A stretch of 38,417 nucleotides of DNA from Candidatus Portnoybacteria bacterium RIFCSPLOWO2_01_FULL_43_11. Lineage in GTDB: Bacteria > Patescibacteriota > Minisyncoccia > Portnoybacterales > UBA2143. Numbering within the stretch: the stretch's first letter is position 1; every line of letters starts with the position of its first letter. Location: contig MHNE01000015.1 in NCBI GenBank assembly GCA_001819605.1, positions 1-38,417 on the forward strand, written 5' to 3'. Under the pieces are notes generated by a model. That model was not told where the DNA came from. It did not search any database and worked only from the letters and a program-made list of their open reading frames with translations. Position numbers and translations under genes: made by a program. This document shows positions 15,655 to 22,414 of the stretch, piece after piece.

Positions 15655-16159
15655 AAAAAATCAAGGTAATTAGAATCGTGTTATAGACCGCTTCTAAAAG
15701 AATTGAATAAAATGAATACGGATTAACAGGCCAAGACCCGTCTTTAAAAGAGATTGAACCAAAAAGAACAGAAATCGGAATAAACAGTCTAATCAAAATA
15801 ATTAAAATCAGGTTATAAAAAAGAGTGGCCGCGAGCGATAAAAGAACTAAGCTCCCAAAATTTATCCGGCTGAAAATATTTTTAATCAGCCAATCAACTA
15901 AATATGTAAGACCGATAAAACTTAAACTGAACACCCCGAAGGGCAAACCGCTGAATAAATCTAAAAGCAAACCGGCCAATATAATCGGCCAGAATTTCCG
16001 GCTGTCGGACAAATCTTTCTGGAAAACCAAGATAACCCAAGCTAAAATAAAAACTAAAACTAAATTAGGCGCTGCCCCGTAAATACCCAAGGCCGGCCAA
16101 AAACTGGTTTGACTGATAACGGATATCAATAAAATCAGAACAATGCTTAAAGATTTCAT
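15614..16159 (-). CDS. mreD: Rod shape-determining protein MreD
   Basis: 181 residues with five or six membrane helices and little soluble sequence, the usual size for MreD. The pattern LPFGVFSLSFIGLTYLVDWL and the position between mreC and the class B PBP support the call; MreD sequences diverge strongly, so synteny carries much of the weight. It is part of the elongasome with MreC, PBP2 and RodA. It overlaps mreC by 4 bases (ATGA) at its start and PBP2 by 41 bases at its end. Confidence 0.87.
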   Translation of the reverse strand: MKSLSIVLILLISVISQTSFWPALGIYGAAPNLVLVFILAWVILVFQKDLSDSRKFWPIILAGLLLDLFSGLPFGVFSLSFIGLTYLVDWLIKNIFSRINFGSLVLLSLAATLFYNLILIILIRLFIPISVLFGSISFKDGSWPVNPYSFYSILLEAVYNTILITLIFYGIKKIFYQKQFR

Positions 16160-16947
16160 CTTATTACAAAAACTCTGTCTATTTTCCCGAAATCCGCCGC
16201 GGGTCTGATAATCGCCTCTTTGAAAACCTGCGGCTGGCTGGAAATAACTTTTTCAATTTGACCAATAAAAATCCCTTTTGGAAAAAGATTAGCCAAGCCG
16301 GAAGTAATTACGGTTTGATTAGACTCAATTTTCTCGTCTTGAGCTATCCAATCCATAATTAAGCTGTTATAAGATCCCCCTCTGATAATCCCGCTGATTC
16401 CGGATTCCTGAATCAAAGCGTTAACCCGGCTGCCGGGATAAGTAATCAGCAAAACTTTGGCCGTTGAATTTGAAACTTGAGAAATCCTTCCCACTAAAAG
16501 ATTGCCGGCCGCGATCACTGTTTCTCCTGCCTTTAAGCCGTCTTTTTCTCCTTTATCAATTAAAATATACTCCCCTAAATTGGCCGGACTTTGTCCGATA
16601 ACATCGGCTAAAATCAATTGCCCTTTAATTTGTTCCGGTAAATCTATTTGCTGGCGAAGGAATTTATTTTCCCGGGCTGTTTCTTTTAATCCAGCCAATT
16701 CCCCCTTTAATTTCCTGTTTTCTTCCTGATATTCAATATTTTGAGAATTAAGCCGTTTGATATTTTTTAATAAATCAATAATATCCTTAAACTTCAGACT
16801 AATCTGATAAGTGGATTTTTGGAGAGGCGCCGTTATCCGAAAAAAAATATCTTTGGGCTGTTTTAATAATCCCTGACCGTTTATAAAAATTAAACCGATA
16901 ATCGTCAAAAGGGCTAAAATTACGGGTTTTTTAAATATTTTTTTCAT
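16156..16947 (-). CDS. mreC: Rod shape-determining protein MreC
   Basis: 263 residues from the ATG at 16947 (MKKIFKKPVILALL); an upstream in-frame TTG at 16989 is disfavoured because the promoter lies between. There is a short cytoplasmic tail, one membrane helix (about 8-25), a coiled coil (about 45-100) and the two-barrel periplasm-type domain with LADVIGQSPANLGEYILIDKG, LVGRISQVSNSTAKVLLIT and SGISGIIRGG, the MreC signature. It scaffolds PBP2 in the elongation complex. It is first in mreC-mreD-PBP2; mreB is not adjacent. Confidence 0.93.
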   Translation of the reverse strand: MKKIFKKPVILALLTIIGLIFINGQGLLKQPKDIFFRITAPLQKSTYQISLKFKDIIDLLKNIKRLNSQNIEYQEENRKLKGELAGLKETARENKFLRQQIDLPEQIKGQLILADVIGQSPANLGEYILIDKGEKDGLKAGETVIAAGNLLVGRISQVSNSTAKVLLITYPGSRVNALIQESGISGIIRGGSYNSLIMDWIAQDEKIESNQTVITSGLANLFPKGIFIGQIEKVISSQPQVFKEAIIRPAADFGKIDRVFVIR

Positions 16948-16954
16948 CACAGGC

Positions 16955-16983
16955 AGTTTATCATAAATAAAAAATCCCAACAA
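16955..16983 (-). promoter_or_regulatory. Candidate promoter of mreC-mreD-PBP2
   Basis: Minus strand: TTGTTG (16978-16983), 17-base spacer, extended -10 TGATAAACT (hexamer 16955-16960). Only 7 bases separate the hexamer from the mreC ATG, again a leaderless layout. The -35 match is weak. An alternative pair, TTGGTA/TATGAT, lies 5 bases upstream. Confidence 0.4.
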
Positions 16984-17032
16984 TACCAACTAATTTGTCA
17001 GGTTTAAAATTAAAAATAATAAAAATGTAAGA

Positions 17033-17194
17033 CTAAACTGACTTTTCTTCTTCGGATTCGGTCGGTTCTTCCTTGCTCATCGAAGACGTCTCGGTCCCGC
17101 CCATTTCTTCCTCTCCCTTTCCTTTTCTAGACATTGCCCACCAAATTATACCGATAATTACTACTGCCGCGATACCGATATAAACCCATGTCAT
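17033..17194 (-). CDS. 53-aa single-span membrane protein
   Basis: Too short for common gene callers but well supported: ATG at 17192-17194 preceded by AAAGGAGAAAG (good Shine-Dalgarno at normal spacing), and a stop at 17033-17035. The protein starts MTWVYIGIAAVVIIGIIWWA, one membrane helix with the N-terminus probably outside, followed by a basic patch SRKGKGEEE and a Glu/Ser-rich acidic tail ending EESEEEK-type. It has its own promoter (17233-17260) and leader hairpin. It resembles the many short one-span proteins of CPR genomes; the function is unknown. Confidence 0.7.
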   Translation of the reverse strand: MTWVYIGIAAVVIIGIIWWAMSRKGKGEEEMGGTETSSMSKEEPTESEEEKSV

Positions 17195-17209
17195 ATTACT
17201 TTCTCCTTT

Positions 17210-17260
17210 CTGTCGCTTAGGCGACTAAATTTAGTTTAGCATATTTTAATTATTTTCCAA
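17210..17260 (-). promoter_or_regulatory. Promoter and leader hairpin of the 53-aa gene
   Basis: Minus strand: -35 TTGGAA (17255-17260), 16-base spacer, extended -10 TGCTAAACT (hexamer 17233-17238). The leader of about 32 bases contains a 5-bp hairpin GTCGC-CTAA-GCGAC near 17211-17225 and then the ribosome binding site. It starts just after the murC stop. Confidence 0.45.
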
Positions 17261-17261
17261 A

Positions 17262-18569
17262 CTAGAACTCTGTGGATAACTTCCAAACATCCCCGGCGCC
17301 CATTGTTATAACTACATCATTTTTTTTAAGGTGTTTTTTTAAATAATTTGCCGTCTTGGGAATGTCAGGAATATAGTTCACCCTTGCTTGATGCTCAAGA
17401 ATTGATTTTACCAGGTCTTTTGAATGCACTCCCCCTCTTTTTTCCCGAGCCGAACCATAAATATCCAAAATTATCACTTCGTCGGCCATATTAAAAGAAC
17501 GGGCAAAATCATTTAAAAGAACTTTAGTTCTCGTAAAAGTATGAGGGTGGAAAACGCACCAAATTTTTCTATCAGGATAAAGTCGTTTAGCCGCCTTTAA
17601 AGTAACTCTCACTTCTGTTGGGTGATGAGCGTAATCGTCAATAATTAAAATTCCATTTTTGAGTTTTTTCCTAATTTCAAATCGCCGCGCTGTTCCCTTG
17701 AATCTTTCTAAAATCTCTTTAGCTTTTTTAACATCAAGACCTAACTCTCTGACTAAAGTTAAAACAGCCAAAGCGTTCAGCCGATTATGCTCGCCCGGCA
17801 ATTCTAAAAAAAGCTCGCCAAATTTTTTAAAATCTTCTTGACGATATAATAGAATTTTACAAGGCGTTTTCTCTATAACTTCTTTAATGGTTTTGTCGCC
17901 GCCCCAACCGATAAACAAGCCGTCCTTCGGCAGCCTGGAAATTAATTTTAAAAAAGATTCTTTATAATCCTTAAAACTTCTAAAAAAATCAGGGTGGTCG
18001 TATTCAATATTAGTTAAAATTAAAATTTTAGGCCGGTATTTTAAAAACTTATTTTGATATTCGTCTATTTCAGCCGCGAAGTATTTAGACCTGCCGACCC
18101 GGGCATTGCTTTTCCACTCTAAAACCTTACTTCCGACTATAACTGTCGGATCCAAACCCAACCCCTCTAAGACTCGGCCAAGCATTGCTGTCGTAGTGGT
18201 CTTGCCGTGGGTTCCCGCTACTCCCAAACCATAGCTCTCTTTAAAAAGTAAAGCTAAAATATCAGAATAAGAATAAACGAATTTTCCTTGTTTTTTAACA
18301 TATTTAATCTCCGGATGAGAATCTTTATAGGCGCTCGAAGCCACGATTAAATCCGCGTCTTTGGGAACATTTTTAACTTTAAACCCTTCAAAAACTTTTA
18401 TTTTCAATTTATTTAAAACTTCATCGGTAAAAAATTTCTCGTGGGTGTCAGAACCCGAAACTTCAATGCCCCGGCCCTTTAAAACTTGAGCCAAAGCAGT
18501 CATCCCCACTCCTTTAATCCCGATAAAATAAGCTTTTTTTGTTTTTGAGAGATTTATTATTTTTGTCAT
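17262..18569 (-). CDS. murC: UDP-N-acetylmuramate--L-alanine ligase
   Basis: 435 residues from the ATG at 18569; the frame extends to a TTG at 18599, which is less likely. It adds the first peptide-stem residue to UDP-MurNAc in the cytosol. The N-terminal Rossmann motif is GIKGVGM (17-23), the ATP loop is GTHGKTTTT (119-127), the central domain has LPGEHNRLNALAVL, and the C-terminal domain has IDDYAHHPTEV, the MurC hallmark. It could in principle be the tripeptide ligase Mpl, but length and motifs favour MurC. Other mur genes are outside the window. Confidence 0.93.
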   Translation of the reverse strand: MTKIINLSKTKKAYFIGIKGVGMTALAQVLKGRGIEVSGSDTHEKFFTDEVLNKLKIKVFEGFKVKNVPKDADLIVASSAYKDSHPEIKYVKKQGKFVYSYSDILALLFKESYGLGVAGTHGKTTTTAMLGRVLEGLGLDPTVIVGSKVLEWKSNARVGRSKYFAAEIDEYQNKFLKYRPKILILTNIEYDHPDFFRSFKDYKESFLKLISRLPKDGLFIGWGGDKTIKEVIEKTPCKILLYRQEDFKKFGELFLELPGEHNRLNALAVLTLVRELGLDVKKAKEILERFKGTARRFEIRKKLKNGILIIDDYAHHPTEVRVTLKAAKRLYPDRKIWCVFHPHTFTRTKVLLNDFARSFNMADEVIILDIYGSAREKRGGVHSKDLVKSILEHQARVNYIPDIPKTANYLKKHLKKNDVVITMGAGDVWKLSTEF

Positions 18570-18622
18570 TTTATATTTAACTATTTCGTAAGCAAGCAAA
18601 TATACTTTAATATTTTTTCACT

Positions 18623-19315
18623 TTAATAAATTCTTGATTTAATCACCAACCAAGGAAATACCACAACGGCCTTAAAAATTCTTTTAACGCGCCGTGGCTC
18701 TTGAATCAATCGCCACAGCCATTCCAAACCAATAATCCTTAAAATCTTCGGCGCCCGGGGAATTTGCCCGGCTATAAAATCAAACGCGCCGCCAACGCCC
18801 ATCGCTAATTTAATTAAAGGCATTTTCCCTAAATTTTCAACTATCCATTTTTCCTGCTTTGGGGCGCCAAAAGCGACAAATAAAATACCTTGACTAAAAA
18901 GTACTTCCCGAGCCTCAAACGCCTTAATATTTAACAGGTAGTACTTCTTTTTTAAATTATTTACTACACTTTCCGCCACCCCCTCCCTGCCTCCTAATAA
19001 AAAAACCGGCCAATTTTTTCGGCTGGCCAAATTACAAATACTTTCAATTAAATCAACGCCGGTAATTCTCTGTTTTAAGGGCTGACCCAAAAACCAGGAA
19101 GCAAAAACCAAACCAACACCGTCCGCTACGGCCAAGTCCGCTTGATTCAAAATCTTTTTAAATTCATCGTCATTTTGAGCTTTAACTAAAAATTCCGGAT
19201 TAGCCGTGACAATATAATGCTGTTTTCCGTCCGTCATAAATCGCTCTACTTTTTTTAAGGCCTTGCTTGCGGTTAAATTATCAATTTTAACGTCAAGAAT
19301 CTTTATTTTAAGCAT
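18623..19315 (-). CDS. WecG/TagA/CpsF-family glycosyltransferase
   Basis: 230 residues, the normal length for GT26. The conserved order is visible: ITGVDLIESICNLA, FLLGGREGVAE, a shortened central part, LFVAFGAPKQEKWI (the diagnostic GxPxQE motif) and AMGVGGAFDFIAGQIPRAP followed by GLEWLWRLIQEPRR. The family transfers N-acetylmannosaminuronate or N-acetylmannosamine to a lipid-linked sugar at the inner membrane face (enterobacterial common antigen, teichoic acid, capsule). The exact donor is not determinable. The start codon is 17 bases from palindrome P2 and lacks a Shine-Dalgarno. Confidence 0.9.
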   Translation of the reverse strand: MLKIKILDVKIDNLTASKALKKVERFMTDGKQHYIVTANPEFLVKAQNDDEFKKILNQADLAVADGVGLVFASWFLGQPLKQRITGVDLIESICNLASRKNWPVFLLGGREGVAESVVNNLKKKYYLLNIKAFEAREVLFSQGILFVAFGAPKQEKWIVENLGKMPLIKLAMGVGGAFDFIAGQIPRAPKILRIIGLEWLWRLIQEPRRVKRIFKAVVVFPWLVIKSRIY

Positions 19316-19331
19316 TAATAAATCAAAAGAA

Positions 19332-19514
19332 AGGATAGCTACTTACATTTTGCGAAATTGTGAAGTTTTGGAAACAGATAAACGAGTGGAGTCAGAAGGG
19401 GAGCCCGATGGAGGCCGCCTGAAAGGCGGCCGACATTGGAGGGGCATCCCCCTGACGGAACAAGTATTATCTGTCCAAAACGAAAGTATGAAGTAAAATG
19501 TAAGTAGCTATCCT
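19332..19514. repeat. Long compound palindrome between thpR and the GT26 gene (element P2)
   Basis: 183 bp. Perfect 20-bp outer arms 19332-19351 / 19495-19514; second stem 19366-19381 / 19467-19480 with a 2-base bulge; then GTCAG (19391-19395)/CTGAC (19452-19456), GGGG (19398-19401)/CCCC (19448-19451), and an apical 7-bp stem GGCCGCC/GGCGGCC (19413-19419/19425-19431) with loop TGAAA. The first internal loop is exactly 14 bases on each side and carries near-identical direct repeats CGAAATTGTGAAG (19353-19365) and CGAAAGTATGAAG (19481-19493). The thpR stop codon (19508-19510) lies inside the right arm. No gene lies within. Confidence 0.85.
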
Positions 19515-20074
19515 CCCAACGGTGTCGATTCTAAAACCACGTACTCCGCCCCATCTCTTAATAATCGGCTCTCCATTACTTCTATTGACTCAACTAAAAA
19601 AGACAAAGAAACTTCCTTTTCTATATTGGGCTTTGAGGGCATTAATCGCCACTCTCTCTGCCTGATTCTCGCCAAAGTAATGTGAGGACGAAAAGCCCGA
19701 ACTTCTTTACGATTGTAACCGCTCTGGTTTGAATCTAATAAATGACCTTCAAAATCATCTTTCAATTCAGCCAAAGCTAAATTTTCCTCCCCCTCCAGCC
19801 AAATTATCCGGGGAGAGCGGCCGGGCGGCCCAAAACAAATCCTTTTTAATTCAATTTCAAATGGTTGATGCCTCCTGCCTGTTTCTTTCGCTGTTTGACA
19901 AACCTCTAACATCTCTTCATCTCCGGCATAGCCGATAAAAACCAAAGTGATGTGAAGACTTTGCTTTTTAGTCCACCTGACCGGCAAGCTCGTCCACTCC
20001 TCTTGCCAATTTAATATTCTTTTCTTAATATATTCCGGCAAATTAATAGCCGCGAAGATCCGTCGTTTTTTCAT
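19508..20074 (-). CDS. thpR: RNA 2',3'-cyclic phosphodiesterase (LigT/ThpR)
   Basis: 188 residues from the ATG at 20074 (MKKRRIFAAINLPEYIKK, the standard start); upstream codons of the frame lie in the promoter and are excluded. The two HxTx catalytic motifs are LHITLVFIG and RPHITLARI, giving the 2H phosphoesterase fold. It hydrolyses 2',3'-cyclic phosphates on RNA ends and joins tRNA halves weakly in vitro; the in vivo role is unsettled. The C-terminus YVVLESTPLGG is the natural family end, and its stop sits in palindrome P2. It is divergent from the 151-aa gene. Confidence 0.92.
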   Translation of the reverse strand: MKKRRIFAAINLPEYIKKRILNWQEEWTSLPVRWTKKQSLHITLVFIGYAGDEEMLEVCQTAKETGRRHQPFEIELKRICFGPPGRSPRIIWLEGEENLALAELKDDFEGHLLDSNQSGYNRKEVRAFRPHITLARIRQREWRLMPSKPNIEKEVSLSFLVESIEVMESRLLRDGAEYVVLESTPLGG

Positions 20075-20082
20075 GTGTCGCC

Positions 20083-20114
20083 TTGTATTATACCTCTTTC
20101 TTGATATACTACAA
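20083..20114. promoter_or_regulatory. Overlapping divergent promoters of thpR and the 151-aa gene
   Basis: Minus strand: -35 TTGTAG (20109-20114), 16-base spacer, -10 TATAAT (20087-20092), leader about 6 bases to thpR. Plus strand: -35 TTGTAT (20083-20088), 16-base spacer, -10 TATACT (20105-20110), leader about 9 bases to 20126. The -10 of each overlaps the -35 of the other, so the two should exclude each other. A second plus-strand TATAAT at 20116-20121 lies 4 bases before the ATG. Confidence 0.55.
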
Positions 20115-20125
20115 GTATAATTACA

Positions 20126-20581
20126 ATGCCCAAGAAAAAAAATAAAAAACGGGGAATAAAAAAACAAAAAGAAACCGCAATCCAACAGATTGTTAATTAT
20201 TATTTCCATACCAAGGGTTTAAGTTTGAACCAGATTAAAAATAACGCTAAAAAAAGAAAGATAATTTATTCCCGATTCACTAGGCCGGCCAAACAGCTTT
20301 TGGAGCTGGCCGGGTCAATCAGAGCCGCGAAAAAAGCCGTCAGCAAAGTGGCTAAATGGGCCAAATCCAGAAATTTGGACTACGCCATTGAAACGGTCTT
20401 TAAAAAATGGCTGGAATTGGACAGATTAAAGCCAAAAGAAATCGTCAAGAAACCATTTTTTGACGATAATCCGATGATTTGGTCAGCGACTAAAAAGAAA
20501 TGGTATGTCATAAGAGACGATGGCCAATGGTTGGAATTCGCGGGCCAGGAATCAGAAATAGAATGGCGGATAATAAAATAA
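20126..20581 (+). CDS. Unrecognised basic 151-aa protein
   Basis: 151 residues. The N-terminus is extremely basic (MPKKKNKKRGIKKQKETAI), the middle is helical and Lys-rich (RPAKQLLELAGSIRAAKKAV and KWAKSRNLDYAIETVFKKWL), and the C-terminus is a Trp-rich, probably beta segment (MIWSATKKKWYVIRDDGQWL). There is no membrane span. The charge suggests nucleic-acid binding (inference). I recognise no family; it may be specific to a Patescibacteria lineage. It shares a divergent promoter region with thpR. Confidence 0.65.
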   Translation: MPKKKNKKRGIKKQKETAIQQIVNYYFHTKGLSLNQIKNNAKKRKIIYSRFTRPAKQLLELAGSIRAAKKAVSKVAKWAKSRNLDYAIETVFKKWLELDRLKPKEIVKKPFFDDNPMIWSATKKKWYVIRDDGQWLEFAGQESEIEWRIIK

Positions 20582-20606
20582 CCCTCAAGAAAATTACTCT
20601 TGAGGG
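20582..20606 (-). terminator. Terminator between the 151-aa and 68-aa convergent genes
   Basis: Perfect 9-bp stem CCCTCAAGA (20582-20590) / TCTTGAGGG (20598-20606) with a 7-base loop. On the minus strand it is followed by TTATTTTATTAT, a reasonable T-tract, so it should end the 68-aa transcript. On the plus strand the T-run is delayed (CTAGAAAAAGATTTT), so termination of the 151-aa gene would be weaker. Confidence 0.6.
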
Positions 20607-20626
20607 CTAGAAAAAGATTTTAACCT

Positions 20627-20833
20627 TTAAGCCTTTTTAAAAATTATCATTATAGCCCCCACAAGAAGTGCAAACAACCAAAAAACTGTTAGAAGCGAAA
20701 GAAATAAGGATTTTTTAAGTTTGTTATTTATTTGAATACGACTTCCTCTTTCAAAGTCTTGGCAATATTCTTTTGCCACAATAAAAGAAAGAAAAAAACC
20801 CACTATTAAATACCCCATTATTAACCATTTCAT
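20627..20833 (-). CDS. 68-aa two-span membrane protein
   Basis: 68 residues with two hydrophobic helices (about 2-20 and 45-64) separated by a charged loop KEYCQDFERGSRIQINNKLK. A strong ribosome binding site (GAGAGGTGAG) precedes the ATG, and a terminator follows at 20582-20606. The protein is unrecognised. Convergent with the 151-aa gene and divergent from def, it is a single-gene unit. Confidence 0.65.
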   Translation of the reverse strand: MKWLIMGYLIVGFFLSFIVAKEYCQDFERGSRIQINNKLKKSLFLSLLTVFWLFALLVGAIMIIFKKA

Positions 20834-20876
20834 TTTATCTCACCTCTCTTTATTTTAAAAAGTTAAAAAAGAACAA

Positions 20877-21383
20877 ATGATTATCCCCATCCAAACTAAT
20901 CCTAATAATCCCATTTTACGGCAAAAAGCTAAAGAAGTCAAGGAAATTACCGCTGAAATTAAGCGGCTGATTTTAGATATGGAAGAAACCATGGAGAAAG
21001 CGGCCGGAGTCGGGCTGGCCGCGCCTCAAATTGGCCAATCGCTTCGGGTGCTCGTCGCCAAATCAAATGATGAACCCCGCACCTTTCGCGGACAAAGTAT
21101 TTTTGCGCGAAAACGCGGCCCGCAAAAGGTGCGGGGTGAAATCATCGCTCTGATTAATCCGGAAATTAAAAAATTTTCTCGGAAAAAAGTCGTGATGGAA
21201 GAAGGGTGTTTAAGCTTGCCTAAACAATTCTCTCTTATAGAGCGACCGGCTAAAATTAAAGTAAAAGGATTAACTGAAGAAGGCGAGAAAATTAAAATTA
21301 AAATAAACGGACTCTTAGCGCGGATTATCCAACACGAAATTGACCATTTGGACGGGATTTTAATTATAGATAGAATCAAATGA
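20877..21383 (+). CDS. def: Peptide deformylase
   Basis: 168 residues. It removes the formyl group from nascent N-termini. The three family motifs are GVGLAAPQ (44-51), EGCLS (109-113; Cys is a metal ligand) and HEIDHLDG (153-160; two His ligands and catalytic Glu). Residues about 67-88, between the strand LRVLVAKS and the strand IIALINPEI, are extra and are encoded by a palindrome (21074-21137) inserted in frame. The stop overlaps the fmt start (ATGA at 21380), so the opposing formylation and deformylation enzymes are translationally coupled, a common arrangement. Confidence 0.95.
   Translation: MIIPIQTNPNNPILRQKAKEVKEITAEIKRLILDMEETMEKAAGVGLAAPQIGQSLRVLVAKSNDEPRTFRGQSIFARKRGPQKVRGEIIALINPEIKKFSRKKVVMEEGCLSLPKQFSLIERPAKIKVKGLTEEGEKIKIKINGLLARIIQHEIDHLDGILIIDRIK
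21074..21137. repeat. 64-bp palindrome inside def
   Basis: Arms of 18 bases at 21074-21091 and 21120-21137, complementary with one mismatch; outside them ATGAT/ATCAT also pair. The centre contains CGCG-AAAA-CGCG, which can form a small second hairpin. The reading frame runs straight through, adding residues such as PRTFRGQ and KRGPQKVRG to peptide deformylase. Confidence 0.8.
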
Positions 21384-22342
21384 AAAAATTAAAAATTATA
21401 TTTATGGGCACCCCGGATTTTGCCGCGCCTGCTCTTAAGCAATTAGTCAGTAATAATTATGAAATTTCAGCGGTGATTACCGCGCCGGACAAACCGATCG
21501 GCAGAAAACAAGAAGTCACTCCCCCGCCCATTAAAAAACTGGCTCTTCAATATAAAATACCAGTTCTTCAGCCAGAAAAAATCTTAAACTCGTCTTGGCC
21601 GAAGCCAGATCTCAAATCTCAAATCTTAAATCTTAATCCTGATTTAATCGTGGTTTCCGCTTATGGAAAAATTATTCCAAAAGAAATTTTGGACATCCCC
21701 CAATACGGCTCTTTAAATATCCACCCTTCGCTTCTGCCTAAATATCGCGGCCCCTCGCCTATTCAATTCGCTATTTTAAACGGCGAAAAAATAACCGGCG
21801 CGACCATTATGCTCATGGACGAAAAAATGGATCACGGCCCGATTCTTGCTCAAGAAAAAATAGAAATTCCGTCAGACGAAACCAGCCAAACGCTTCATGA
21901 TAAATTAGCTCAATTAGGAGCTGATTTACTAATCAAAACTATTCCTCAATATGTTCAAGGCGAAATCAAACCAAAGCCGCAAGATGAAAAAAATGCCAGC
22001 TATACTAAAATATTAACCAGAGAAGACGGAAAAATTGACTGGCGAAAAAGCGCTGAAAGCATTGAACGGCAAATCAGGGCTTTTACTCCCTGGCCCGGGG
22101 CCTGGACCATTGACGGAAAAAGATTAAAAATCCTTAAGGCGAAAGTGGTGGATAAAAAAGACGGATTGACTTTTAAAACCAAAAGGGGTTATTTACTTTT
22201 AGAAATGGTCCAGCCCGAAGGCAAAAAAACAATGAGCGGCGAGGAATTCATAAGAGGTTATGGGCGAGGAAATATGCCCTTGAGCGACATAGAATTGCGA
22301 GCGGGCATGGTGCCGCCGAAGGCGGCGAGCGAGCAATTATAA
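21380..22342 (+). CDS. fmt: Methionyl-tRNA formyltransferase
   Basis: 320 residues. It formylates initiator Met-tRNA using 10-formyltetrahydrofolate. The N-terminal catalytic domain has IIFMGTPDFAAPAL, the folate-site LNIHPSLLPKYRGPSPIQFA (catalytic Asn/His) and MDEKMDHGPIL; the C-terminal OB-like domain has REDGKIDWRKSAESIERQIRA and TPWPGAWT. The family end is around GEEFIRGYG; the last about 25 residues (from GRGNMPLSD) and the stop codon are encoded by palindrome P3. A short AAATCT-type micro-repeat (21608-21640) encodes DLKSQILNLN. The start overlaps def by 4 bases. Confidence 0.95.
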   Translation: MKKLKIIFMGTPDFAAPALKQLVSNNYEISAVITAPDKPIGRKQEVTPPPIKKLALQYKIPVLQPEKILNSSWPKPDLKSQILNLNPDLIVVSAYGKIIPKEILDIPQYGSLNIHPSLLPKYRGPSPIQFAILNGEKITGATIMLMDEKMDHGPILAQEKIEIPSDETSQTLHDKLAQLGADLLIKTIPQYVQGEIKPKPQDEKNASYTKILTREDGKIDWRKSAESIERQIRAFTPWPGAWTIDGKRLKILKAKVVDKKDGLTFKTKRGYLLLEMVQPEGKKTMSGEEFIRGYGRGNMPLSDIELRAGMVPPKAASEQL

Positions 22343-22402
22343 CGAGCAAAAATTCTCGCTGGGAATTTTTGCGTTCGCTCAAGGGCATATTTCCTCGCCC
22401 AT
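22260..22402. repeat. Long palindrome spanning the fmt 3' end and the gap to ychF (element P3)
   Basis: 143 bp with perfect 28-bp arms at 22260-22287 and 22375-22402. Inside are two further hairpins, giving a three-way-junction shape: GCCGCC-GAA-GGCGGC (22312-22326), itself flanked by GAATTGC/GCAATT, and a 10-bp GCAAAAATTC/GAATTTTTGC stem (about 22346-22372). The left half is translated as the C-terminus of fmt (stop 22340-22342); the right arm ends 12 bases before the ychF ATG and fills its upstream region, leaving no room for a normal ribosome binding site. Confidence 0.88.
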
Positions 22403-22414
22403 TTGTCCAATATT

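Noticed and set aside
19263-19496. A 77-codon plus-strand frame through palindrome P2
   Set aside because: It overlaps the start of the GT26 gene antisense and the palindrome; composition follows the repeat, not coding sequence.
20074-20209. 45-residue hydrophobic N-terminal extension of ThpR
   Set aside because: ThpR begins normally at MKKRRIFAAINLPE, and the upstream codons overlap both divergent promoters and the 151-aa gene.
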